Shown one piece after another: positions 41,539-50,256 of a DNA stretch of 57,908 nucleotides (positions within the stretch are counted from its first letter, which is position 1; each line of letters opens with the position of its first letter). The stretch lies in contig CAKQLF010000009.1 in the NCBI GenBank assembly GCA_934254585.1, forward strand, positions 1 through 57,908. The letters are read 5' to 3'. This stretch comes from an uncultured Alphaproteobacteria bacterium. GTDB lineage: Bacteria > Pseudomonadota > Alphaproteobacteria > RF32 > CAG-239. The notes beneath the pieces are model-generated. The model worked only from the letters and a program-made list of their open reading frames with translations. It had not been told where the DNA came from and did not search any database. The position numbers and the translations under genes are program-made.

Positions 41539-41772
41539 ATGATGACCTACATCAGTAAGCAATTCGCGGAAGAAGTGCTTCTTCCCGACGGATCTGTCGC
41601 GTCCTCGGTCGCGGACGTTGACAAGTATTTACGCGCCACGGGATTGGCGTTGGCGAGCGACTATTCACCCGAATATTATCAAAATATTCGAACTCAACAA
41701 GAAAGAGAACGGCAGCAATCGGTGTTTGCCGATTTTCTTTATAATTACAAAAGGATGATATGGAATGAATGA
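41539..41772 (+). CDS. Small phage protein with a GC-rich 5' patch
   Basis: 77 aa from ATG 41539, which follows TTGGAGAA; a second ATG is adjacent. The sequence MMTYISKQFAEEVLLPDGSV and ASSVADVDKYLRATGLAL is not recognised. Codons from about 41560 to 41660 (CTT, CCC, GTC, TCC, GAC) differ from the AT-ending codons used all around, and GC is near 60 percent. The second half returns to normal composition. It suggests recombination with a higher-GC phage. The stop overlaps the next start. Confidence 0.55.
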   Translation: MMTYISKQFAEEVLLPDGSVASSVADVDKYLRATGLALASDYSPEYYQNIRTQQERERQQSVFADFLYNYKRMIWNE

Positions 41773-42631
41773 AGTCAGAAAAGAACTGGAAAAGCAGTTT
41801 AAGGCGTTCGGCTTGTTTGAGCCGGATGGCAAACCTGCTGAAACAAAATCAGAAACAGAAGAAACGGCCGCACCGGTCGTGATTTTGGAAGCTCCTGCCG
41901 ATTTTGAGCCGGAATTTGCCTCGGCTTTCGGCGAGCTTCCGCAAAAGTGGCAGGAATATTTGACACAAAGAGAAAAGAAACTTTCTTCAGAACGGAAAAA
42001 AGTTAAAGAAGGTTCCGAGTTGTTAAATTGGCTGCACGGTTTTGACCGCTTGGTGCAAGAACGCGGCAGTGAAGGTTTTCGCAATTTGAAAGAATGGTTG
42101 GACGGTTTGGTTTGGATTGATGAAAAAATGCACAAAAATCCGGTCGAAACCTTAAACGCCATCGCTCAAGTTTTTGGCGTGTCCTCCAAATTTGGCGGCA
42201 CTTCTTCTGATGATGTTTCTGAAAAAATTTTAACCAGATTGATGAATCTTGATGCCAGTTTTCACAATCTGGAAAGCTATTTGCAACAAAAACAAAATGA
42301 CGATTTTATCAAACAAATACAGGCGTTTGGCGGGCAAAAAGATGAAAAAGGCGAACTTTTGCATCCGTATTTTGATTTGGTTTATCAGTCGATGAAATCT
42401 TTGTTGCAAAACGGATTGGCGGCGAGTTTGGAAGATGCCTATAAACAGGCGATTTGGCTCAATGCCGATATCCGTAAAGAGTTAATTGCGCAAAAAATTA
42501 ACTCTGATGCCGAAGAAGCGCAAAAGGCGCAGAAAGCGGCGTTTTCTCCGAAAGGAAAAGCAAAAGCACCGGAAAGACCTCTGACACTTAGGGAAGAGAT
42601 TGAAAAAAATATGGCTGCTTTTATGGATTAA
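41765..42631 (+). CDS. Probable capsid scaffolding protein
   Basis: 288 aa. Directly before the capsid gene, as in most phages. The sequence is hydrophilic and helical: an acidic, Pro- and Ala-rich N terminus (1-60), a charged helical stretch (YLTQREKKLSSERKKVKEGS), a middle region around WLDGLVWIDEKMHKNPVETL, and a basic Ala/Lys-rich C-terminal segment (AQKAQKAAFSPKGKAKAPER) that could bind coat protein, as the P22 scaffold does. No protease motif is seen. The function is based on position and composition. Confidence 0.65.
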   Translation: MNEVRKELEKQFKAFGLFEPDGKPAETKSETEETAAPVVILEAPADFEPEFASAFGELPQKWQEYLTQREKKLSSERKKVKEGSELLNWLHGFDRLVQERGSEGFRNLKEWLDGLVWIDEKMHKNPVETLNAIAQVFGVSSKFGGTSSDDVSEKILTRLMNLDASFHNLESYLQQKQNDDFIKQIQAFGGQKDEKGELLHPYFDLVYQSMKSLLQNGLAASLEDAYKQAIWLNADIRKELIAQKINSDAEEAQKAQKAAFSPKGKAKAPERPLTLREEIEKNMAAFMD

Positions 42632-42654
42632 TTTAATTTTATAGGAATAAAAAA

Positions 42655-43626
42655 ATGGTAAAAATGAAATATGATGATGTGTTCACTGTAACTTTGGAAA
42701 ATCGTTCAAAAGAAATGGCGGACAACATTTCTAAAAACAACGTGCTTTTGAGTCGATTAAAAGAAAAAGGAAAAATGCGTCCTTTAAGCGGCGGTTCCAA
42801 AATTTTGGAAGAGTTGGAATATGGCGAAGGAGATATGGTTTGGTATTCCGGTTACGACACAATCAACTACACCCCGAAACAATTGTTCACAGCGGCGGAA
42901 TACGCATTGAAATTGTGTGCTGTTCCCGTGGCAATTTCCGGAGAAGAATTGCTTATGAACAGTGGTCCGGAACAGGTGGCCGATTTGTTGGAAAAACGCA
43001 TCACTAATGCCGAAAAAACATTGATGAATCAAATGGCGGCTGCTCTTTACAGCGACGGAACAGGTTCTTCCGGCAAAGAAATCGGTGGTTTGGCTTTGTT
43101 GGTGGCCGATGACGCCGCTTCCGGAACTGTGGGCGGTATTGACCGTTCGGCGGCCGGAAACGAATTTTGGCGCAACCAGACCATAAGCGGCAAAGTTGAT
43201 GCTTCAAACATCCGTAAAATGATGAATACCTTATATCAAAAATGTTGTCGCAACGCGGATAAGCCGGATTTGATTGTTTGTGATGATAAATTATACAGCT
43301 TGTTTGATGAATCATTAGCGGCAATGCAACGTTTTTCAGACCCTAAAATGGCTGACGCCGGTTTTACAAGCTTAAAATTTAAAGGGGCAGATGTAATTTT
43401 TGATGGTGGTCAAGGTGGTCATTGTCCGGATAATCATATGTACTTTTTGAATACAAACTACATTTATCTGCGTACGCATAAAGATAGAAATATGAAAATT
43501 ATCGGCGGTGACAGAATGTCTATCAATCAAGACGCTTTATATCGTATTATCGGTTGGGCCGGCAACTTGACAATGTCAAACGCCGCTGTTCAGGGTGTTT
43601 TGATTAATACCAATAGCGAAGCATAG
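42655..43626 (+). CDS. Major capsid protein
   Basis: 323 aa. It forms the icosahedral head shell. Segments common to capsid proteins of short-tailed phages include LYSDGTGSSGKEIGGLALLV, the following ADDAASGTVGGIDRSAAGNE with FWRNQ, PDLIVCDDKLYSLFDESL and FKGADVIFDG. There is no long N-terminal scaffold domain, consistent with a separate scaffold gene. Codon use favours a narrow set, as in highly expressed genes. A terminator-like hairpin follows. Confidence 0.85.
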   Translation: MVKMKYDDVFTVTLENRSKEMADNISKNNVLLSRLKEKGKMRPLSGGSKILEELEYGEGDMVWYSGYDTINYTPKQLFTAAEYALKLCAVPVAISGEELLMNSGPEQVADLLEKRITNAEKTLMNQMAAALYSDGTGSSGKEIGGLALLVADDAASGTVGGIDRSAAGNEFWRNQTISGKVDASNIRKMMNTLYQKCCRNADKPDLIVCDDKLYSLFDESLAAMQRFSDPKMADAGFTSLKFKGADVIFDGGQGGHCPDNHMYFLNTNYIYLRTHKDRNMKIIGGDRMSINQDALYRIIGWAGNLTMSNAAVQGVLINTNSEA

Positions 43627-43635
43627 TGGTCTAAT

Positions 43636-43667
43636 GAAAAAGAGTGGCTTAAAAACCACTCTTTTTC
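43636..43667 (+). terminator. Terminator-like hairpin after the capsid gene
   Basis: A perfect 12-bp stem GAAAAAGAGTGG/CCACTCTTTTTC (43636-43647 with 43656-43667), with TTTTT inside the right arm and AAAA after it. It may reduce downstream transcription or stabilise the capsid mRNA. Confidence 0.65.
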
Positions 43668-43708
43668 AAAATGTTGTGTAAATAAATTAAAGTAAAAGGA
43701 TAAATCTA

Positions 43709-44293
43709 ATGGATATGGATTTTGCAATGTTTCAGCAAATGTTGAATCAAAAAGAAACAGAAAAAAACGTGGCCGCCAGATTTTATGATAAAGCGGTTAA
43801 AACCGAAGAAGTGGCGGCTAACGGTTTGCCGATTTTCAAAAATGTAACTTATATTGAAATTCGCCTGAAAGATAACAATACAGAAATTTTTAATCAACCG
43901 GCGAATGCGGAAAAAATCAAACGCTTTCCCCGCGAATACGCCTTGTATCAGCTTTCTAAAAAGCAGGCGGAAAATGGAACTCCGTTGGAACAGTTTGCCT
44001 TTTTAACGGCGGCGGAAATAGCCACTTGTAAAAGCCGCGGAGTGTTTACGGTGGAAACTTTGGCGGGTTTGGATTTTGAAAAGGTGCAAAATCTTGGTTT
44101 GCAAGATGAACATGTTTTAGCACAGATGTTTTTGGAAAAATCAGAGAATAACAAAATGTTAGACGATTTTGCTAAGAAAGAACTTGAATATGAAAGAGAA
44201 ATAGAATCTTTGCGCGAACAGTTGGCAGTGTTACAGCGCGCTTTGAGTGAGGAGCGTAAAAAGAATGCTCATAAATCAGATGGAGAAAAATAA
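43709..44293 (+). CDS. Virion protein with helix-hairpin-helix-like segment and coiled-coil tail
   Basis: 194 aa. The middle segment GTPLEQFAFLTAAEIATCKS, then GVFTVETLAGLDFEKVQNLG, looks like a helix-hairpin-helix pair. The C-terminal 45 residues (KKELEYEREIESLREQLAVL) form a coiled coil. This type of protein sits after capsid genes in short-tailed phages; its role is not known to me. It ends 1 bp into the next gene (TAATG). Confidence 0.6.
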   Translation: MDMDFAMFQQMLNQKETEKNVAARFYDKAVKTEEVAANGLPIFKNVTYIEIRLKDNNTEIFNQPANAEKIKRFPREYALYQLSKKQAENGTPLEQFAFLTAAEIATCKSRGVFTVETLAGLDFEKVQNLGLQDEHVLAQMFLEKSENNKMLDDFAKKELEYEREIESLREQLAVLQRALSEERKKNAHKSDGEK

Positions 44294-45012
44294 TGAAAAC
44301 CATATTGGAAATATGCCGCGAGGTTGCCGATTTAGCGGCGACCAAACGCCCCAACAATTTGTTTGATGCAAACAGTCAGCAGGAGAGTATTTTTTTAAGT
44401 GTGGCAAAATCGGCGTTGGATAGTTTATTGCGTTACGGAGATTGGCAAGAACTGACTAAAGAAGGGTGTTTGCGAACGGTTGAAGGACGGACGCAATATC
44501 CTATTTCCGAGTTTTTGCCGGATTTTTACTGCTTGCTGAACAATACGATTTTCATTAAAGACAGTCAAGAACGGGTAATTGGAGCCATAACTCCGGAGCA
44601 ATGGATGCGAGAAAAGTATTTTTTTAGCCCAAGCACGGAATTAAAATTTAAAATTCAAAATGGGCGTTTTGTGTTTTTGACACCGCCGGCCGGAGGTTTA
44701 CGGATTGTGTTTCAATATCGTTCTGATGGTGTGGTTTGGGATTTTGATACTTTTGAAGAGAAAAGCGCGCTGACAGCTAATACAGACGTGCCGATTTTTG
44801 ACGAATATTTGGTGAAACTGAATATTTTGTGGCGTTGGCTGAAGCGCAGCGGTTTGGATTATGGGGAAGAATATGACGAATTTCAGCGTGAACTGAAAAA
44901 ACGTTTTGGGGCGGAACATACCGCCGCCAATATTTGTTTGGCTCGTTCTCTGGAAAATTTGGCAGATGCAGGAGTAACATATAATGAAGTTAAAGTTAGC
45001 GACAAGAGGTAA
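44293..45012 (+). CDS. Head-tail adaptor-like protein
   Basis: 239 aa. The N-terminal helix ILEICREVADLAATKRPNNL and the middle segment LRIVFQYRSDGVVWDFDTFE, then IFDEYLVKLNILWRWLKRSG, resemble adaptor proteins (P22 gp4 or T7 gp11 type) that bind below the portal. The acidic C-terminal helices LDYGEEYDEFQRELKKRFGA fit too. It overlaps both neighbours (1 and 29 bp), a tightly packed operon. Confidence 0.65.
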   Translation: MKTILEICREVADLAATKRPNNLFDANSQQESIFLSVAKSALDSLLRYGDWQELTKEGCLRTVEGRTQYPISEFLPDFYCLLNNTIFIKDSQERVIGAITPEQWMREKYFFSPSTELKFKIQNGRFVFLTPPAGGLRIVFQYRSDGVVWDFDTFEEKSALTANTDVPIFDEYLVKLNILWRWLKRSGLDYGEEYDEFQRELKKRFGAEHTAANICLARSLENLADAGVTYNEVKVSDKR

Positions 45013-46546
45013 TAAATCGATAAGTGCTACCTTGCCGGCACCAATTAAAGGATTGAATGTGCGCGATAGTTTGGCGGAAATGAATGCCGGTTACGCTATT
45101 GTGATGGATAATTATATGCCGATGGACACGAAAGTGGCTTTGCGCAAAGGCTATGTCGGTTATGTAAAAAATATGCCGGATAAAGTCTGCACTTTGGCTG
45201 AATATAAAAACGGCGATAATAACGTTTTTTTAGCCATATCCGGCGGAAAAGCTTATAACATCAGTTCATCTAAAAATGTGTATGGTTATGAAAATGTAAA
45301 ATTTTCAAGCAGTTATTGTCAAACTCAGCAATATAAAAATTATTTGTATTTTGTCAACGGCAACAACAAGCCAAAGGTTTATTATCAAGATGACGCCGGA
45401 GCCGAACATTTTGAAGATTGGGGATTTACGGCTGAAAATCTGAATGATACTAAAATCATCGGCGTCGCTTTGTCTAAACAGCGTTTGTGGTTTATTGAAA
45501 ATGGTTCGCTCAAAGTTTGGTATCCCGAAACGGCTGGTAATATTTCCGGAGCGTTGCAATGTTTTGATTTGGCTAAAATAGCTCGTTTTGGCGGCAAATT
45601 GGTGGCTGTTGCCAACTGGACACAGGACGGCGGTCAGGGAATTGATGACTTGACGGTGTTTATTACATCGGAAGGCGAAGCGTTGGTTTATACCGGCTCG
45701 GATATTAACAACGCCGCCACTTGGCAGTTGCGCGGTTCTTATAAAATCAGTCGGCCTATTGGCTATAATTGCTTGGTGCCGTATCAGGGAGATGTGGTAG
45801 TAATATCCGAAGACGGATATGTTCCGTTGTCCAAAGCCTTGCCTTTAGAGCAAGCCAATGCCTCGCAAATAGCTTTCAGCGACGCTATTCGGGGATTGGT
45901 TTTGTCGCGCACCTCACGCAATTTGGCTCGTCAGGGCTGGCAGGGAATAATTTACAGTCGCGGCGGATACGGACTTTTTAATGTGCCGGTTTCCAATCAA
46001 TATGAACAGCACGTTATTAATGTTAATACCGGAGCTTGGTGCCGTTTTACGGGTATTCGCGCGCATTGTTGGGGAATGTATAAACAGCGTTTGTATTTTG
46101 GTTCGGATCAAGGCGTGTTTTTGTTCGACGAGGGGTACTCAGACAATGGTATGGAAATCAGTGGTTGCGTAGAACAGGCTTATACGGATTTGGGCAGTAG
46201 CTGTGTCAAAAAAATACAGTTGCTGAATCCGCGCACTCGTTCCAGTACAGGTTATTCATTGGTGATTTATGCCAACATGGATATGGAGAGCCGTAAGATT
46301 GATTATCAGGAAAACTTAAAGTCCACAGGTTTGCATAAATGGAATGAAACCAAATGGTCAAACTCTCAGAACTTATTGGGAATTAAATGGACGGCTGAAG
46401 ACGGCACCACTATTCGTAGTCAATGGATTGCCAATTCGGCGACCGGATATAAGGCCAGTTTGGTTTTCAAAACCAAGACAAAAGGCAATTTGATTGAGTG
46501 GTATGAAACCGGAATTCGCTATGAACTTGGAAGCGGGGTTTTATGA
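44984..46546 (+). CDS. Tail nozzle or hub protein, beta-propeller type (P22 gp10-like)
   Basis: 520 aa. The start TLPAPIKGLNVRDSLAEMNA, followed by GYAIVMDNYMPMDTKVALRK, is a pattern of nozzle/stabilisation proteins in short-tailed phages. The remainder has repeated beta blades with Trp and Gly, e.g. LWFIENGSLKVWYPETAG, FGGKLVAVANWTQ and QRLYFGSDQGVFLFDEGY. It should close the tail tube below the adaptor. It starts 29 bp before the adaptor stop, and its stop overlaps the GNAT start (ATGA). Confidence 0.7.
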   Translation: MKLKLATRGNKSISATLPAPIKGLNVRDSLAEMNAGYAIVMDNYMPMDTKVALRKGYVGYVKNMPDKVCTLAEYKNGDNNVFLAISGGKAYNISSSKNVYGYENVKFSSSYCQTQQYKNYLYFVNGNNKPKVYYQDDAGAEHFEDWGFTAENLNDTKIIGVALSKQRLWFIENGSLKVWYPETAGNISGALQCFDLAKIARFGGKLVAVANWTQDGGQGIDDLTVFITSEGEALVYTGSDINNAATWQLRGSYKISRPIGYNCLVPYQGDVVVISEDGYVPLSKALPLEQANASQIAFSDAIRGLVLSRTSRNLARQGWQGIIYSRGGYGLFNVPVSNQYEQHVINVNTGAWCRFTGIRAHCWGMYKQRLYFGSDQGVFLFDEGYSDNGMEISGCVEQAYTDLGSSCVKKIQLLNPRTRSSTGYSLVIYANMDMESRKIDYQENLKSTGLHKWNETKWSNSQNLLGIKWTAEDGTTIRSQWIANSATGYKASLVFKTKTKGNLIEWYETGIRYELGSGVL

Positions 46547-46998
46547 CAGACAGTGAAGATTATAAAATATTTCCTGATAAAAACGACATTATAACCGATT
46601 GGGTGTGCAAGGGGTTGAAATATGACAAAGCTTGGTTGGACGAACATTTGACTTTTGGCTTTGCGTTGAAAGGAAAAATGATTGGCGGGTTGATTTTTCA
46701 CAATTACAGACCTCGGCACGAAATTTGGTGGACAGTGTACAGCGAGGATAAGCGTTGGTGCAACCGCCGAATGTTAAGAATTATGTTTGGAATTGCGTTT
46801 AAGGCGATGGGGTGCCGACGCATTTCGTTGTTGGTTGACAAGTCAAATGCCGCCAGTTTGAATTTTGTTAAAAAATTAGGCTTTCAGCAAGAAGGAATAT
46901 TGCGTTCTTTTCGTGAAAACGGGGAAGATTGCTATATTTTGGGAATGTTAAAAGATGAATGTAAATGGTTAAAATTAAAAGGAGAAGAAAATGAGTAA
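46543..46998 (+). CDS. GNAT-family acetyltransferase in the virion operon
   Basis: 151 aa. It would transfer acetyl from acetyl-CoA to an amine. The C-terminal part has the GNAT pattern RRISLLVDKSNAASLNFVKK followed by LGFQQEGILRSFRENGED. The acetyl-CoA loop, normally Q/R-x-x-G-x-G/A, is changed here to KRWCNRRMLRIM, so activity is uncertain. It overlaps the nozzle gene by 4 bp and the next gene by 8 bp, showing that it is an integral part of the operon. The target might be a virion or host protein. Confidence 0.75.
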   Translation: MTDSEDYKIFPDKNDIITDWVCKGLKYDKAWLDEHLTFGFALKGKMIGGLIFHNYRPRHEIWWTVYSEDKRWCNRRMLRIMFGIAFKAMGCRRISLLVDKSNAASLNFVKKLGFQQEGILRSFRENGEDCYILGMLKDECKWLKLKGEENE

Positions 46999-47662
46999 GT
47001 CAGTGGGAAAAATTTTTGGAAGTTCTTCCACATCACCGTATGGTTATGAGAAAAATTATTTAAATTATTTGGGAAATTATAACACGTCAAATTATGACAA
47101 TACTCTAAATAATATGACCAAACAAGCTCTGAATATGAGTCAAAATTTGAATAATTTGCCGAATTATCAGTTTTCGGTAGAAGGTTCTGATGAAGCGCGT
47201 CAACGGGTGGAAGACGCCACATATCAGTCGTATGTCGATAAGCTGACACCGCAATATCAGCAAGAAAAGACCGATTTGGAAACGAGTTTGGCAAATAAAG
47301 GGCTTAGCGTTGGCAGTGAAGCCTATCAGCGAGCAATGAATGATTTGCAAAGCAAACAAAACGAGGCTCTTAATCAAGCAGCGTATCAAAGTGTGTTAAA
47401 CGGACAAAATGCCTATACGCAAAGTTTGAATAACAGCATCAACAGTGCCAACTTTAACAATATGGCGCAAAAGAATTATATTGAGCAAATTAAAGCGTTG
47501 TTGGACGGTTCGGTTTCCGGATATCAAAATCAGTCTAATTTATACAACCTGAATAAAGATGTGGAAAATCGTTTGCAAGCGGCGCGCCAAAGCGGATGGA
47601 ATAATCTGAACAGTACAATTTCCGCTGTCGGCAGCCTTCTCGGCGGTAAAAGCGGAAAATAA
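46991..47662 (+). CDS. Gln/Asn-rich virion protein, possible ejection protein
   Basis: 223 aa. It is helical, with high Asn, Gln, Ser and Tyr: NYLNYLGNYNTSNYDNTLNN, DLQSKQNEALNQAAYQSVLN and GQNAYTQSLNNSINSANFNN. The pattern LETSLANKGLSVGSEAYQRA recurs in proteins at the end of short-tailed-phage structural operons. These may be internal proteins ejected with DNA. It is the last phage gene recognised. Position and composition are the only bases. Confidence 0.6.
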   Translation: MSKSVGKIFGSSSTSPYGYEKNYLNYLGNYNTSNYDNTLNNMTKQALNMSQNLNNLPNYQFSVEGSDEARQRVEDATYQSYVDKLTPQYQQEKTDLETSLANKGLSVGSEAYQRAMNDLQSKQNEALNQAAYQSVLNGQNAYTQSLNNSINSANFNNMAQKNYIEQIKALLDGSVSGYQNQSNLYNLNKDVENRLQAARQSGWNNLNSTISAVGSLLGGKSGK

Positions 47663-47733
47663 GGCTTGTATTTGTAATTATTTTGTTTTATTACTTGTAT
47701 ATACTTTAGTTTAATTATAGTGGAGGATGATAA

Positions 47734-48171
47734 ATGGAAATAAAAGGTAAAGGGTTGTGCGTGCTGGGCGGATTGTATTTTACAATAGACTATCTGCTGA
47801 GCTTGTTGGAAGGCTTAATTGAATTTTTAACAGCTCCTATCGGAATTATAACTCAAATTATGCTTTTAGTTTTTGTCATCCTCCTTGTTGTTGGTTTGTT
47901 TAAAAAAGAGAGATTTAATTTTTTGGAGCGTTTTATAACAAAATTTCCTAAATTCTCTGTGTATATGCACTATATCGGTTGCGTTTCTTTTATTCTGTAT
48001 ATCATAGGGGCGGTGACTTTACCGATTATACTTTCGGAAAGTTTTGTTTCTCCGTTAAAAGTATATTTGATTTGGGGAATTGTGGCTTTGAACTATGGCG
48101 GAGAGATTGTCGCTTTGATTATAGCCACGCGTAAAGTGTTTTTCCAACCGAAAACTTCCGAAAATAAGTAA
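47734..48171 (+). CDS. Integral membrane protein of unknown function
   Basis: 145 aa with four membrane segments (about 12-35, 41-58, 75-97 and 110-130) and short charged loops. I recognise no family. The RBS GGAGG is good and a terminator follows, so it is monocistronic. It may belong to the host or be the last gene carried by the phage element; its composition does not decide. Confidence 0.6.
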   Translation: MEIKGKGLCVLGGLYFTIDYLLSLLEGLIEFLTAPIGIITQIMLLVFVILLVVGLFKKERFNFLERFITKFPKFSVYMHYIGCVSFILYIIGAVTLPIILSESFVSPLKVYLIWGIVALNYGGEIVALIIATRKVFFQPKTSENK

Positions 48172-48190
48172 AAATAAAAAAAGTAGTAGG

Positions 48191-48219
48191 CAGAGGGCGA
48201 AACGCTCTCTGTTTTTTTT
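48191..48219 (+). terminator. Intrinsic terminator
   Basis: CAGAGGGCG/CGCTCTCTG stem (48191-48199 with 48203-48211), then eight T. Confidence 0.85.
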
Positions 48220-48312
48220 GTTTTTAAAACGCATTTTCGTTTATATCTTGCGACAAACAGTTTACTTTTATAATTTTGCCGTTATGATAGCAAAAAAATG
48301 TAAGGGATAAAA

Positions 48313-50073
48313 ATGTTTGCTAAATTGAAAGAAAAAATCAAAAACACTCAAATAATTTATGATTATTCGCAAATGTGGCCTTTTGTTAAGCCATATTGGG
48401 GGAGAGCGTTGTTGGCCGTTTTTCTGACACTGCCGGTCGGAGCTTTAGATGCGGTTATTGCTTGGGCTCTCAAGCCTTATATGGATGTGATGATGATAGA
48501 AAAAAACACCAACACCTTGTGGATACCGTTGATTATAATTTTATTCAGTGCATTGCAAGGGGCTTTGACGTTTGCGGCAAACTTTGCCAATACTTGGGTG
48601 GGAAACCGTATTGCCAGTGATGTTAAGATTTCATTGTTTGAAAAATTAATGAAATTTGAAGCCGGTTTTTATGACGCCACCACCTCGGGCACAATTCTGA
48701 TGCGTTTTAATAATGATGTTGATGCGGCGTGCAGTGGCTTGCTTAATAATATAAAACAGTTTTCCACTCGTTTTTTTTCATCAATTTCTTTAATTGCTGT
48801 TTTGTTTTATAACAGTTGGCAGTTGGCTTTGATTGCGGTAGTGGTTTTGTTCGGAGCCTTATATCCTTTAACCAGAGTGCGTAAACGCATTAAAGATATA
48901 AATAAAAAAACGGTGTTTACAAGTGCGGAAGTGGTTACCCATTATAATGAAAGTTTTTGCGGAAATCGCATTATTTCTTCGTATAATTTATATGAATACC
49001 AAAACAATCGCTTTGATGATACGTTGCGCAGAGTGTTCAAATTGGGAATGAAAATGGTGCAGCGTACGGGAATTTTATCTCCGTTAATGCATTTTATTGT
49101 TTCATTGGGAATTGCGTTGGTTATTTGGGTTGGAAGCTATTTGATTATTCATCATCAAATCACGGCCGGTAATTTTGTTTCATTTGTGGCGGCGTTAATT
49201 TTGCTTTATAACCCGATTAAAGGCATTGGCGGCAATTTTAACAACGTGCAAATAGCTCTAATGGCAATGGAGCGCGTGTTTGAGCTGTTAAGGCAAACAC
49301 CAAAAATAAGAGATTGCGATAATCCGAAAATTTTGAAAGAAATAAACCGCGGAATTTCATATAAAAATGTTAATTTTGAATATGTCAGCGGTAAGCCTGT
49401 GTTAAAAGATATTAATTTAGATGTCAAAAAAGGTCAGACAATTGCATTGGTCGGTAATTCCGGAGGCGGTAAAACCACGATGGTTAATCTTTTGCCGCGT
49501 TTTTATGATGTTACTTCAGGACAAATTTTGATAGACGGCGTTGATATTCGTGACTATTCTTTGCAATCGTTGCGAGATAAAATGGCGGTGGTTTTTCAAG
49601 ATAATTTTCTATTTTCCGGCTCAATTCGCGACAATATATTGTTGGGAAACGAAAATGCCTCGGAAAAAGATATTGAATATGCTGTTGGCTGTGCTTGCTT
49701 GCGTGATTTCATCAAAGAACTTCCCGAGGGGTTGGATACGCAAATCGGTGAACGCGGCGTGTTGCTTTCCGGCGGTCAAAAACAGCGAATAGCCATTGCT
49801 CGAGCTTTTATTAAAAATGCACCGATTGTTATTTTAGATGAGGCAACTTCTGCATTGGATAATAAATCTGAAGCCATTGTGCAGCAGGCAATTGATAATC
49901 TGATGGCGGACAGAACTGTTTTTGTGATTGCTCATAGACTGTCAACAGTTCGTAATGCTGACAAGATTGTGGTTGTAAACTATGGAAAAATTGTCGAAAC
50001 GGGCACTCATAAGGAACTTATAGCCAAAAGTGACAGTATTTACGCTTCACTATATCAAGCGCAACTTTCCTGA
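48313..50073 (+). CDS. msbA: Lipid A/lipid-export ABC transporter (MsbA-like)
   Basis: 586 aa, a half-transporter with fused membrane (about 1-330) and ATPase (about 345-586) parts, like MsbA (582 aa in E. coli). It flips lipid A-core across the inner membrane. The ATPase has Walker A GNSGGGKTTMVNLLPRFYD, Q loop VFQDNFLFSGSIRDN, signature LLSGGQKQRIAIARA, Walker B IVILDEATSALD and the H loop VIAHRLSTV. Other exporters of this subfamily cannot be excluded. The RBS is AAGGGAT. A weak terminator-like hairpin follows at about 50090-50130. Confidence 0.85.
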   Translation: MFAKLKEKIKNTQIIYDYSQMWPFVKPYWGRALLAVFLTLPVGALDAVIAWALKPYMDVMMIEKNTNTLWIPLIIILFSALQGALTFAANFANTWVGNRIASDVKISLFEKLMKFEAGFYDATTSGTILMRFNNDVDAACSGLLNNIKQFSTRFFSSISLIAVLFYNSWQLALIAVVVLFGALYPLTRVRKRIKDINKKTVFTSAEVVTHYNESFCGNRIISSYNLYEYQNNRFDDTLRRVFKLGMKMVQRTGILSPLMHFIVSLGIALVIWVGSYLIIHHQITAGNFVSFVAALILLYNPIKGIGGNFNNVQIALMAMERVFELLRQTPKIRDCDNPKILKEINRGISYKNVNFEYVSGKPVLKDINLDVKKGQTIALVGNSGGGKTTMVNLLPRFYDVTSGQILIDGVDIRDYSLQSLRDKMAVVFQDNFLFSGSIRDNILLGNENASEKDIEYAVGCACLRDFIKELPEGLDTQIGERGVLLSGGQKQRIAIARAFIKNAPIVILDEATSALDNKSEAIVQQAIDNLMADRTVFVIAHRLSTVRNADKIVVVNYGKIVETGTHKELIAKSDSIYASLYQAQLS

Positions 50074-50187
50074 GTTGTTTTCAAGACAAAAAATTACCGC
50101 AACTTGGGGAGTGTGGTTTATTTTTGCCGGATACCTCTTATTTTTTGTAACATTTCTATTTTGGAATAACAGAGGTTTAAAAAAATA

Positions 50188-50218
50188 TTGACAAAAAATA
50201 TAAAACAGATAATATATT
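50188..50218 (+). promoter_or_regulatory. Promoter of the first lipoprotein gene
   Basis: TTGACA (50188-50193) and TATATT (50213-50218) with a long, 19-bp spacer. The promoter of the paralogue (TTGACA 52580-52585, TATAAT 52605-52610) has the same spacer and similar flanks, so they share ancestry. Confidence 0.5.
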
Positions 50219-50256
50219 TTTAAAATTTATTATTCTATTCAATTAATTTGTCGCCT

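Larger units (their letters stand above)
32256..47662. mobile_element. Compact phage-derived element, virion genes without integrase
   Basis: A repressor-type gene points left. A rightward block carries GroES-like protein, portal, tail collar, fibre proteins, endolysin, terminase, scaffold, capsid, adaptor, nozzle and GNAT genes. There is no tape-measure or tail-sheath gene, and the portal and nozzle types suggest a short-tailed particle. Neither an integrase, recombinase, replication initiator, nor a direct repeat marking att sites could be found at the edges. Base composition and codon use mostly match the host, apart from a GC-rich patch at 41560-41660. The boundaries are functional guesses: right after priA and before the membrane protein at 47734. 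It may be a defective prophage or a gene-transfer-agent-like element. Confidence 0.85.
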
